Origin: Clostridia bacterium
GTDB lineage: Bacteria; Bacillota; Clostridia; Oscillospirales; CAG-272
Length of the DNA stretch: 40,786 nt
Assembly: GCA_017472305.1 (NCBI GenBank)
Contig: JAFUQP010000002.1
Coordinates: 66,143-106,928 of the forward strand
Direction: 5' to 3'
Under the pieces are notes generated by a model. It was given only the letters and a program-made list of their open reading frames with translations, did no database searches and was not told where the DNA came from. Position 1 is the first letter of the stretch. Every line of letters starts with the position of its first letter. Positions 8,676 to 16,023 of this stretch are shown one piece after another. The translations under genes were made by a program, and so were the position numbers.

Positions 8676-9671
8676 ATGCTTCAGGACAAGAAAATAGTTT
8701 TCTCGGGAGTTCAGCCCTCGGGAAACCTCACGATAGGAAATTACCTCGGCGCGATTAAGAACTTCTCGCGCTTCTCAGAGGATTACAAAACCTTCTACTG
8801 CGTGGTTGACCTTCACGCGATAACCGTAAGGCAGGTGCCCGCTGAGCTTCGCAGAAGAACCTACGAAACCCTCGCGCTTTATATGGCGTGCGGACTTGAC
8901 GAAACGAAGAACACCCTCTTTGTGCAGTCCCACGTGCCGGCGCACGCAGAGCTTGGCTGGGTGCTTGATTGCTACACTATGTTCGGTGAGCTCTCGAGAA
9001 TGACGCAGTTCAAGGACAAGAGCTCAAAGAACGCGCAGAATATCAACGCAGGTCTCTTTACATATCCCTCGCTTATGGCGGCGGATATCCTTCTCTATCA
9101 GACCGACCTCGTTCCCGTCGGCATAGACCAGAAGCAGCACCTCGAGCTTGCTCGCGATATCGCAATCCGCTTCAACCAGATTTACGGTGATACCTTCACC
9201 GTGCCCGACGGATATATTCCCACAGACACAATGAAGATTATGTCGCTTGCAGAGCCAACCTCTAAAATGTCAAAATCCGACAAGAACCCCAACGCGGTCG
9301 TATATATTCTCGACTCGAAGGACGACGTGCTTCGCAAGTTCAAGAAGGCTGTTACCGACTCCGAGGCGGTTGTAAGATACTCCGAGGACAAGCCCGGTGT
9401 GTCCAACCTTATGACGGTTTACCGCGCCTTCACGGGCAAGAGCTTTGAGGAGATTGAGCGCGAGTTTGACGGCAAGGGATACGGTGACTTCAAGCTTGCT
9501 GTCGGTGAGGTATGCGCCGACGGTCTTGCACCCGTAAGAGATGAGTTTGCCCGCCTTATGGCAGACAAGGCACACCTTGAAGACGTTATGAAGCGCGGCG
9601 CGGACGAAGCCGCCTACTACGCGAGAAAGACGATGTCAAAGGTAAGAAGAAAGATTGGTTTTGTAAACTAA
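8676..9671 (+). CDS. trpS: Tryptophan--tRNA ligase
   Basis: A 331-aa class I aminoacyl-tRNA synthetase that charges tRNA-Trp. The N-terminus carries FSGVQPSGNLTIGNYLGAI, in which TIGN (19-22) is the HIGH-motif equivalent of TrpRS. The KMSKS loop is EPTSKMSKSDKN near residue 197. Other family motifs are MTQFKDKS, PVGIDQKQHLELARDIA and the C-terminal helical segment. Length is normal for bacterial TrpRS. A GAAAGGTG ribosome site precedes the ATG. The gene is monocistronic, between a consensus promoter and a strong terminator at 9703-9746. Confidence 0.97.
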   Translation: MLQDKKIVFSGVQPSGNLTIGNYLGAIKNFSRFSEDYKTFYCVVDLHAITVRQVPAELRRRTYETLALYMACGLDETKNTLFVQSHVPAHAELGWVLDCYTMFGELSRMTQFKDKSSKNAQNINAGLFTYPSLMAADILLYQTDLVPVGIDQKQHLELARDIAIRFNQIYGDTFTVPDGYIPTDTMKIMSLAEPTSKMSKSDKNPNAVVYILDSKDDVLRKFKKAVTDSEAVVRYSEDKPGVSNLMTVYRAFTGKSFEEIEREFDGKGYGDFKLAVGEVCADGLAPVRDEFARLMADKAHLEDVMKRGADEAAYYARKTMSKVRRKIGFVN

Positions 9672-9702
9672 TATTTGCAAAACAGGCACAAATAAGTATA
9701 AA

Positions 9703-9746
9703 AGAGAGAACATGACGGTTATAAAGCCGAAACGTTCTCTCTTTTT
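9703..9746 (+). terminator. Intrinsic terminator of trpS
   Basis: AGAGAGAAC (9703-9711) pairs with GTTCTCTCT (9734-9742), followed by a T-run. The A/T-rich flank on the other side may let it also end the converging metH transcript. Confidence 0.9.
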
Positions 9747-9771
9747 GTTTGGAATTATATGATTTATAATA

Positions 9772-12177
9772 TTACGGTTTAAGGTTTTGCGCTTTTAATT
9801 CCGCGTTTATCTTCACTGCGCCCATTGCGTCCTTTGCATAGTAGTCTGCACCGATTTCTCTTGCATAGTCTTCGGTCAAGACCGCTCCGCCAACCATAAC
9901 CTTAACGTCGGGTAGGTTTTCGTGAATAAGCGCAACCGTTTTCTCCATCATAGGCACAGTCGTGGTCATAAGCGCCGACAGTCCGACGAGCCTTGCACCG
10001 CTCTCCCGCGCCGCCCTTACAATTTCCTCGGGGTCTACGTCACGGCCGAGGTCTATAACCCTTGCGCCGTGGCTTTCAAGCAGAAGCTTGACTATGTTTT
10101 TTCCAATATCGTGCACATCTCCCTTGACGGTTGCAAGCACAATCGGCACACCCTCAGACTCTTTTTTCGGGAGTCTATTCTTGATTACCGAGAATGCCGC
10201 CGACGCCGCCTCGGCACTCATAAGAAGCGCGGGAAGATAGATTTTTCCCGATTCAAAGTCGCGGCCAACCCCGTCAAGCGCGGGAATAATTTCTTCATTT
10301 ATTATATCAAGAGGCTCTCTCTCGCGAAGGAGCGACTCGCAAAGCGCCACCGCAGCCTCGGAGAGTCCCGTAATTACAGCGTCCGAAAGGCTCTCTGCCG
10401 TTTTAGCCCTATCGGTCCTTCCCACAGATACCGAGCCGCCGCCCTGCGGATTTGCCTCTGCATAGGAAATATAGTCGGCAAAGCCATCGTCTTTACCCGA
10501 AAGAGCCGTGAAGGCGCGAATGATGTCGTTCATTGCCGCCGAGTGTGGATTGATTATCGCCGCGTCAAGCCCCTTTGAGAGCGCCAGAGCAAGGAATGTC
10601 GAATTCAGCTTCTCTCTTGCAGGCAGACCGAAGGAAACGTTTGATACTCCAAGAGAGGTCAGATATCCGCGCTTGTGCAGCTCCGACACACACTGCAAGG
10701 TGACCTTGGCGGCATTCTTGTCCGACGACACCGCCATACAAAGCGGGTCGAAGATTATATCCCTGTCGGATATGCCGTACTCTCTTGCCGCCGCGAGAAT
10801 TTTCATAGCAATCTCAATTCTTCCCTCGACGGTTTCGGGAATTCCGTTCTCGTCCATAGTAAGCGCAACGACAACACCACCGTACTTTTTCACGAGCGGT
10901 AGTACCGAGTCAATAGACTCGCGCTTGCCGCTTACAGAGTTTACAAGCGGCTTTCCGTTGTAAATTCTCATAGCCGCCTCAAGAGCCTCGGGATTTCCCG
11001 TATCTATCTGAAGCGGAAGCGGGGTAATCGCCTGAATCTCGGCAACAGCGCGCTTCATCATAAGCACCTCGGGGGTCCCGGGAACACCGACGTTCACGTC
11101 GAGCACGTCAGCGCCGGAATTCTCCTCGGCAATCGCCTCTGACAGAATATAGGAAAGCTCGCCTGCCTTGATAGCCTCGCGAAGCTTCGGCTTACCCGTC
11201 GGATTTATACGCTCTCCGATTACCGTCGGGCGCTTACCGAGCGTGACGGCTCGTGAATATGAGGTCACAACCGAGGAAAGCTTTCTTTTAGGCTCCGAAT
11301 AGGGCAGCCCCACGGTCTTTTCGTAGGTTCTTTTAATATATTCGGGAGTAGTACCGCAGCAGCCGCCTATAAGAGATGCGCCAAGCTCGGCAGCACGCTT
11401 CATAAGCGAGGAGAATTTCTCAGCGTCTATATCAAAGCCGCCCGAAATACTCGGCAGCCCCGCGTTGGGCTTGAAGATAACAGGCACCGAAGCACAAGAA
11501 ACAAGCCTCTCGAGTGTCGGGAGAAGCCTGTCGGGGCCGAGCGAGCAGTTCGCGCCTATCGCATCAACCCCAAGTCCTTCAAGCAGAGCGACCATAACCT
11601 CGGGAGTCGCACCCGTCATAAGCTTACCCGAGCCGTCGTAAACGTTGGATACAAAAACGGGGAGCGAGGAGTTCTCCTTCGCGGCAAGCACCGCCGCCTT
11701 CGTTTCGTAGGAGTCGGTCATAGTTTCGATAAAGATTAAGTCGCAGCCTGCGCGCACACCCTCGCGAACGGTGTCGGCAAACACCTCGACACACCTCTCG
11801 AATTCAAGCTCGCCAAGAGGCTTTAACATCTTGCCGGTCGGGCCGATATCAAGGGCTATGAATTTCTCGCCCTCGCCTCCCTCGGCATAATAGCGCTCAC
11901 GCGCCCGCCTTGCACACTCGACTGCGGCGCTGATATATTCGGAATAATTTTCATATTTCAAGGAGTTGACACCGAAGCTATTCGCGGAAATAATATCCGA
12001 GCCCGAGCGAAGATATTCAAGGTGGATTTCCTCTATTACCTCAGGGTGAGAAAGGCTCCAGCTCTCGGAGCTCTCTCCTGCCGAAAGCCCTCGGGAAATC
12101 AGGACAGTTCCCATTCCGCCGTCAAGCATAAGGCGGCGCTTTCCAAGCATATTTTGCAGTTTTTGACTACTTAACAT
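9772..12177 (-). CDS. metH: Cobalamin-dependent methionine synthase lacking the activation domain
   Basis: An 801-aa MetH. The N-terminal homocysteine methyltransferase domain (1-285) has zinc ligands Cys211 (GANCSLGP) and Cys273/Cys274 (GGCCGTTPEY). The methyl-tetrahydrofolate domain starts around 316 with VIGERINPTGK. A helical cap domain (about 590-670) precedes the B12-binding domain with DVHDIG (687-692), where His689 is the lower cobalt ligand. The roughly 330-residue SAM-binding reactivation domain of enteric MetH is absent; the protein ends right after the B12 domain. The missing function is encoded separately by the gene ending at 12177, which overlaps this ATG in a TAATG junction. 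The enzyme makes methionine from homocysteine using methyl-THF supplied by the MetF encoded in the same operon. Confidence 0.95.
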   Translation of the reverse strand: MLSSQKLQNMLGKRRLMLDGGMGTVLISRGLSAGESSESWSLSHPEVIEEIHLEYLRSGSDIISANSFGVNSLKYENYSEYISAAVECARRARERYYAEGGEGEKFIALDIGPTGKMLKPLGELEFERCVEVFADTVREGVRAGCDLIFIETMTDSYETKAAVLAAKENSSLPVFVSNVYDGSGKLMTGATPEVMVALLEGLGVDAIGANCSLGPDRLLPTLERLVSCASVPVIFKPNAGLPSISGGFDIDAEKFSSLMKRAAELGASLIGGCCGTTPEYIKRTYEKTVGLPYSEPKRKLSSVVTSYSRAVTLGKRPTVIGERINPTGKPKLREAIKAGELSYILSEAIAEENSGADVLDVNVGVPGTPEVLMMKRAVAEIQAITPLPLQIDTGNPEALEAAMRIYNGKPLVNSVSGKRESIDSVLPLVKKYGGVVVALTMDENGIPETVEGRIEIAMKILAAAREYGISDRDIIFDPLCMAVSSDKNAAKVTLQCVSELHKRGYLTSLGVSNVSFGLPAREKLNSTFLALALSKGLDAAIINPHSAAMNDIIRAFTALSGKDDGFADYISYAEANPQGGGSVSVGRTDRAKTAESLSDAVITGLSEAAVALCESLLREREPLDIINEEIIPALDGVGRDFESGKIYLPALLMSAEAASAAFSVIKNRLPKKESEGVPIVLATVKGDVHDIGKNIVKLLLESHGARVIDLGRDVDPEEIVRAARESGARLVGLSALMTTTVPMMEKTVALIHENLPDVKVMVGGAVLTEDYAREIGADYYAKDAMGAVKINAELKAQNLKP

Positions 12178-12758
12178 TACATTATCCCCATAATTGCAGT
12201 AATTGATTTGGAAGGAAGCATAAAGCTCGTATCGGTAAGACGTATGCCGAGCAGGCTCTCGCCATTGACTCGCTCAAGCAGCACCTCTTGATATGAAAGC
12301 GGCAAATCTCCGTAGCCCGGGCTGAAGCGCGGGCGGCAGTCAAGGCTGCATGACAGCTCTCTGTCGGCAAGACATACGAGTGCCTCGGCAAGAGCCGAGG
12401 CGACGGCATCTGCGGCAAAGCGCCGAGCGCCCGACAGAAATCCCAGTCTGTGTAAATAGGTGTCAACCTCTGTGCCGAGAGTCACGGCAATAAGATACGC
12501 CTCGGCAGCGCCCGAAAGGTTTTTCATCAGCCCCTCGCTCTCTATTCGGTATCCGTCAATAAGCACCGCAGAGTCCTCGTAGCTGACGGGCACTCGCACG
12601 GCAGAATACCGAGGGCGCATTATCTCATAAAGTTCCTCGAGCGACTCGTCTGCCGAGAGCATCATACAGCCGCCGCCAAGCCTCGCGGCAAGCTCCCTTT
12701 CATCGGGTACGAGCCTTTTAGGCTCAATCTCTCTGTAAAGAACGTCGGTATGGTTCAT
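12177..12758 (-). CDS. Stand-alone methionine synthase reactivation-domain protein
   Basis: A 193-aa protein related to the activation domain of MetH. Its key motif is RPRFSPGYGDLPLSYQ, matching the SAM-binding RxSPGYG loop of MetH activation domains. The preceding region (AVTLGTEVDTYLHRL, then ADAVASALAEALV) matches the helical part of that domain. In full-length MetH this domain binds SAM and reductively remethylates oxidised cob(II)alamin. It should do so in trans for the truncated MetH encoded immediately downstream. The gene overlaps both neighbours by one to a few bases (TGATG with metF, TAATG with metH), which implies balanced, coupled translation. At 193 aa it is shorter than the roughly 330-aa domain of E. 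coli MetH but usual for clostridial stand-alone versions. Confidence 0.88.
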   Translation of the reverse strand: MNHTDVLYREIEPKRLVPDERELAARLGGGCMMLSADESLEELYEIMRPRYSAVRVPVSYEDSAVLIDGYRIESEGLMKNLSGAAEAYLIAVTLGTEVDTYLHRLGFLSGARRFAADAVASALAEALVCLADRELSCSLDCRPRFSPGYGDLPLSYQEVLLERVNGESLLGIRLTDTSFMLPSKSITAIMGIM

Positions 12759-13618
12759 CAGGCTATTATCTCCGACAGATTTGCACGTATCGCCGCGGCA
12801 ACGTCGGGCTTATTCATAGAGTATACGTGAACGGCGTTAATTCCGTTGGCATAGAGGTCTATTATCTGCTCTGTCGCGTAGGCAATTCCCGCCTGCTTCA
12901 TAGCAAGGGGGCTGTCGCCGTAGCGGTCGATAAGTCTTACAAACCTCTGCGGAAGCACGTTACCGGATATCGATGCAATTCTCTTTATCTGGGCGGCGCT
13001 TGTCACAGGCATAATCCCCGCAACGACAGGCACCGAGATGCCCGCGCGATAGAGTCTGTAAAGGAAATTATACAGAATGCTGTTATCAAAGAACATCTGT
13101 GTTGTAAGGAACTCGCAGCCTGCCAGAACCTTGATTTTCAGAGCCTCGATATCGGCAGTGCCGCTCGGGCTCTCGGGATGTCCCTCGGGATAACACGCCC
13201 CGCCAATGCAGAAGTCGCCCGCGGCACGGATTTCGCTTATCAGCTCCGAGGCGTAGCGGTATTCTGCGCGAGAGATATCAAAATCCGCAGGCGCATCTCC
13301 GCGAAGGGCAAGGATATTCTCTATTCCGCGCTGACGAAGGTCGGAAAGCACGCTTCTCACCTTCTCCCTTGTCGAGGAGTAGCAGGTAAGGTGCGCGAGG
13401 GGGGTTACCCCCGCAGACTTGATTGTCGAGGCAATCTCTGCGGTGTACTGCGACGTACCGCCGCCCGCGCCGTAGGTAACGCTCATATAAGAGGGCGAAA
13501 GCTCGGCGATTTTCAGGGCGTTCTCAATAACCGACTCGTAAGAGTCACTCGTCTTAGGTGGAAAGACCTCAAAGGAGAGGCTCGGCCTTGTGCTGTTTAT
13601 TATTTCCGTAATTTTCAT
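12758..13618 (-). CDS. metF: Methylenetetrahydrofolate reductase
   Basis: A 286-aa flavoprotein that reduces 5,10-methylene-THF to 5-methyl-THF, the methyl donor for the MetH of this operon. Family motifs are LSFEVFPPKTSDS at the N-terminus, YMSVTYGAGGGTS, HLTCYSSTREK, LALRGDAP and FLTTQMFFDN, which line the TIM barrel, FAD and folate sites. The start at 13618 (MKITEIINSTRPS) is chosen because GGAGG lies 4 nt upstream and the family begins here. An upstream in-frame ATG at 13723 would add 35 residues that overlap the structured leader and look non-coding. First gene of the metF-activation domain-metH operon. Confidence 0.95.
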   Translation of the reverse strand: MKITEIINSTRPSLSFEVFPPKTSDSYESVIENALKIAELSPSYMSVTYGAGGGTSQYTAEIASTIKSAGVTPLAHLTCYSSTREKVRSVLSDLRQRGIENILALRGDAPADFDISRAEYRYASELISEIRAAGDFCIGGACYPEGHPESPSGTADIEALKIKVLAGCEFLTTQMFFDNSILYNFLYRLYRAGISVPVVAGIMPVTSAAQIKRIASISGNVLPQRFVRLIDRYGDSPLAMKQAGIAYATEQIIDLYANGINAVHVYSMNKPDVAAAIRANLSEIIA

Positions 13619-13630
13619 TTTTCCTCCGCG

Positions 13631-13723
13631 GTGCGTTAAAGATTGGCAGATGCTCGGATACCTGTTTTCCGTAGCGGAGCGCGAAGCCCCACGCGCCCGG
13701 GCAAGATACCCCTTTGACCGCAC
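13631..13723 (-). promoter_or_regulatory. Structured 5' leader of the metF-metH operon, riboswitch candidate
   Basis: Between the promoter and the ribosome binding site, the RNA can close a long-range stem: bases 13712-13723 pair with 13631-13641 (GTGCG/CGCAC plus AAAG/CTTT with a small internal loop). Inside it lies a 7-bp hairpin, 13677-13683 with 13692-13698, with an 8-nt loop. The closing stem ends only a few bases before the GGAGG of metF. I could not match it to the SAM-I, SAH, cobalamin or THF consensus by eye. The position, before methionine and B12-dependent genes, makes metabolite control plausible. Confidence 0.45.
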
Positions 13724-13742
13724 AAAAGCATTTTACAAGGTA

Positions 13743-13772
13743 ATTTTATCACAACAGCACCCCCTTTTACAA
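13743..13772 (-). promoter_or_regulatory. Promoter of the metF-metH operon
   Basis: On the minus strand TTGTAA (13772-13767), an 18-bp spacer and TAAAAT (13748-13743). It would place transcription start near 13736 and give a leader of about 120 nt. Confidence 0.55.
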
Positions 13773-13853
13773 GTCTATTGACGAAAAAAACAGGCGCCAA
13801 TCGGGAAAATAAGCGAAAAACTTTAAAATTACTTTAATTTTTAATGAATTCTA

Positions 13854-13883
13854 TTGACAAGAGCATATTCTATATAGTATAAT
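13854..13883 (+). promoter_or_regulatory. Promoter of the citrate synthase-gntR-aconitase operon
   Basis: TTGACA (13854-13859), an 18-bp spacer and TATAAT (13878-13883), about 70 bp before the first ATG. Confidence 0.82.
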
Positions 13884-13891
13884 GACATCAA

Positions 13892-13911
13892 ATTGTATAC
13901 AAGAATACAAT
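13892..13911 (+). promoter_or_regulatory. Palindromic operator, probable GntR binding site
   Basis: ATTGTAT (13892-13898) and ATACAAT (13905-13911) are perfect inverted arms. Nested inside is the perfect palindrome TTGTATACAA (13893-13902), a form typical of FCD-type GntR regulators. It begins 9 bp downstream of the -10 box, so a bound protein would block initiation or clearance. The obvious candidate is the GntR protein encoded as the second gene of this operon. Confidence 0.6.
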
Positions 13912-13952
13912 CCGAAACAAGAACCCCCTGCAAAGGAAAGGAGAAAAAATAA

Positions 13953-15332
13953 ATGATTGAAAAGAATAAGCACTCAAACCTACTTGAGCAGGCGCAGTAC
14001 AAATACTCGCTCCAGGACGTAGACGAGCCGAACCTCTACCGTGAGATTTATCCCTACGACGAGGTGCCGAAGGTTGCCTTCAACCACAGACGCGTGCCGC
14101 TATGTATGCCCGACGAGATATGGATGACCGACACCACCTTCCGCGACGGTCAGCAGTCGAGAGCTCCCTACACAGCGCCCCAGATAGTAGACCTCTTTAA
14201 GATGCTTCACCGCCTCGGCGGCCCGAAGGGACTCGTCAGACAGAGCGAGTTCTTCGTATACACGAAAAAGGACCGCGACGCGGTTTACAAGTGCCTCGAG
14301 CTAGGATACGATTTCCCCGAGGTAACGACTTGGATAAGAGCAAAGAAGGAGGATTTCGCCCTCGTTCACGATATAGGAATCAAGGAAACGGGAATTCTCG
14401 TATCCTGCTCCGACTACCACATCTTCAAGAAGCTCGGACTCACAAGACGCCAGGCACTCGACCACTACCTCGGAGTAGTAAAGAGCGCCTTTGATGCAGG
14501 CATTCGCCCCAGGTGTCACCTCGAGGACATCACGAGAGCCGATTTCTACGGCTTCGTCGTTCCCTTCGTTAACGAGCTGACCGAGCTTTCAAAAGAAGCG
14601 GGCATTCCCGTAAAAATCAGAATGTGCGACACTATGGGCTACGGCGTATCCTACCCCGGAGCGGCAATTCCCCGAAGCGTGCCCGGCATCGTATACGGTC
14701 TTCACCACTATGCGGGCGTTCCGTCGGAAATGCTTGAGTGGCACGGACACAACGACTTCTATCACGGAGTTACCAACGCCTCGAGCGCCTGGCTTTACGG
14801 TGCTTCGAGCGTTAACTGCTCGCTCCTCGGCATAGGCGAGAGAACCGGTAATATTCCGCTTGAGGCTATGGTATTCGAGTATGCCGCGCTCCGCGGAACT
14901 CTCGACGGTATGGACCCCACGCTCATCACCGAGATTGCAGAGTACTTCAAGCGCGAGATTGGCTACGATATCCCCCCGATGACTCCCTTCGTCGGCTCGG
15001 CGTTCAACCTCACAAGAGCAGGCGTACACGCAGACGGACTTATGAAGGATATGGAGATATACAACATCTTCGACACCGAGAAGATTCTGAACCGTCCCCC
15101 CGAGGTCGCAATCTCCAATACCTCGGGAACTGCCGGAATTGCCTATTGGATTAACAAGCACTATCCTCTCGAGGGCGGAAAAACCGTCACAAAGCAGGAC
15201 CCCCTCGTTGTGAAAATCAAGGAGGAAATCGACAAGCTCTACGCCGACGGAAGAACAACCCTTATGGGCGACGAGGAGCTCGAGCAGATTATAAACTTCT
15301 ACTATCCCCGTATGAAAGCCGAGGATATGTAA
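13953..15332 (+). CDS. Probable Re-type citrate synthase (isopropylmalate/homocitrate synthase superfamily)
   Basis: A 459-aa HMGL-like TIM-barrel acyltransferase. Near the N-terminus is MTDTTFRDGQQSR with the catalytic Arg64-Asp65 pair, and near residue 264 the metal-binding HGHND. Residues from about 300 form the second, helical subdomain; there is no LeuA allosteric domain as in 2-isopropylmalate synthase. The short length, the lack of a regulatory domain and the location directly upstream of aconitase fit clostridial Re-citrate synthase, which condenses acetyl-CoA and oxaloacetate to citrate. Homocitrate or related synthase activity cannot be excluded from sequence alone. The gene has an AAAGGAAAGGAG ribosome site and is first in the operon, followed without a gap by the gntR gene. 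Confidence 0.75.
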   Translation: MIEKNKHSNLLEQAQYKYSLQDVDEPNLYREIYPYDEVPKVAFNHRRVPLCMPDEIWMTDTTFRDGQQSRAPYTAPQIVDLFKMLHRLGGPKGLVRQSEFFVYTKKDRDAVYKCLELGYDFPEVTTWIRAKKEDFALVHDIGIKETGILVSCSDYHIFKKLGLTRRQALDHYLGVVKSAFDAGIRPRCHLEDITRADFYGFVVPFVNELTELSKEAGIPVKIRMCDTMGYGVSYPGAAIPRSVPGIVYGLHHYAGVPSEMLEWHGHNDFYHGVTNASSAWLYGASSVNCSLLGIGERTGNIPLEAMVFEYAALRGTLDGMDPTLITEIAEYFKREIGYDIPPMTPFVGSAFNLTRAGVHADGLMKDMEIYNIFDTEKILNRPPEVAISNTSGTAGIAYWINKHYPLEGGKTVTKQDPLVVKIKEEIDKLYADGRTTLMGDEELEQIINFYYPRMKAEDM

Positions 15333-15989
15333 ATGATTGTTGACAAAAAAGCCACTTCTCTTGAGGAAAGCGTGTATCTGACGCTCGAGGAAGAAATCCT
15401 TAGCGGAAGCCTTAAGCCGGGTGACACCCTCGCCGAGGTTGCGCTCTCGAGAAGGCTCGGCGTAAGCCGAACACCGCTTCGAGGTGCGCTTATGAGGCTA
15501 TCCGAGGAAGGACTTATAGAGCTGATACCGAACAGAGGTGCTGTCGTTATCGGCGTTAATTCCGAGGACCTCGTTAACATCTATAAAATACGTATGCGCC
15601 TTGAGGGGCTCGCCTCCCGCGAGGCGGCAAGGCTTATAAGCGAGCCTGACAGAGCGCGGCTTACGGAGCTTGTCGAGCTCTCGGAGTTCTATCTTACAAA
15701 AAAGGACGCCGAGCGGATAAAGGAGCTGGACTCGGAGTTCCACAACGTAATCTTCCGCGCCTCGGGCAGCAGGCTTCTTTACAAGACTCTCTCGGAGCTT
15801 CACAGAAGCATAAAGGCGTACAGAAAGCTCTCGCTCACCGTTCCCGACAGGCTTGACAAGTCTATTGCCGAGCACAGAGAAATCCTCGCGGCAATCCTGA
15901 GAGGCGACGGGGACGAGGCAGACAGGCTCACATCTCTTCACGTCGGCGCGGCGCTCGATAACCTTCTTTCGGTTGTCGGCTCTGACTGA
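15333..15989 (+). CDS. GntR family transcriptional regulator with FCD domain
   Basis: A 218-aa regulator. The winged helix is at about 8-75 (YLTLEEEILSGSLKPGDTL, then LGVSRTPLRGALMRLSEEGLIELIPNRGAVV). The all-helical FCD ligand-binding domain follows, with the usual metal/ligand positions in DSEFHNVIFRASG, IAEHREIL and SLHVGAALDN. Its ATG directly follows the stop of the citrate synthase gene, with a GAGGA site inside the end of that gene. Encoded between citrate synthase and aconitase, it very likely autoregulates the operon through the palindrome at 13892-13911. The ligand may be citrate, a C4/C6 acid or glutamate-linked metabolite; this is inference. Confidence 0.92.
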   Translation: MIVDKKATSLEESVYLTLEEEILSGSLKPGDTLAEVALSRRLGVSRTPLRGALMRLSEEGLIELIPNRGAVVIGVNSEDLVNIYKIRMRLEGLASREAARLISEPDRARLTELVELSEFYLTKKDAERIKELDSEFHNVIFRASGSRLLYKTLSELHRSIKAYRKLSLTVPDRLDKSIAEHREILAAILRGDGDEADRLTSLHVGAALDNLLSVVGSD

Positions 15990-16023
15990 AATTCGCAATT
16001 TATTAAATAAGGAAAACAAAAAA

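Noticed and set aside
13619-13640. T-box-like ACCGCG in the metF leader
   Set aside because: Only part of the T-box core matches. The leader is too short for stem I plus antiterminator, and there is no terminator hairpin.
13619-13723. Longer MetF starting at the ATG at 13723
   Set aside because: The 35 extra residues (RSKGYLARARGASRS...) are unlike MetF, overlap the leader structure and have no ribosome site; the ATG at 13618 has GGAGG.
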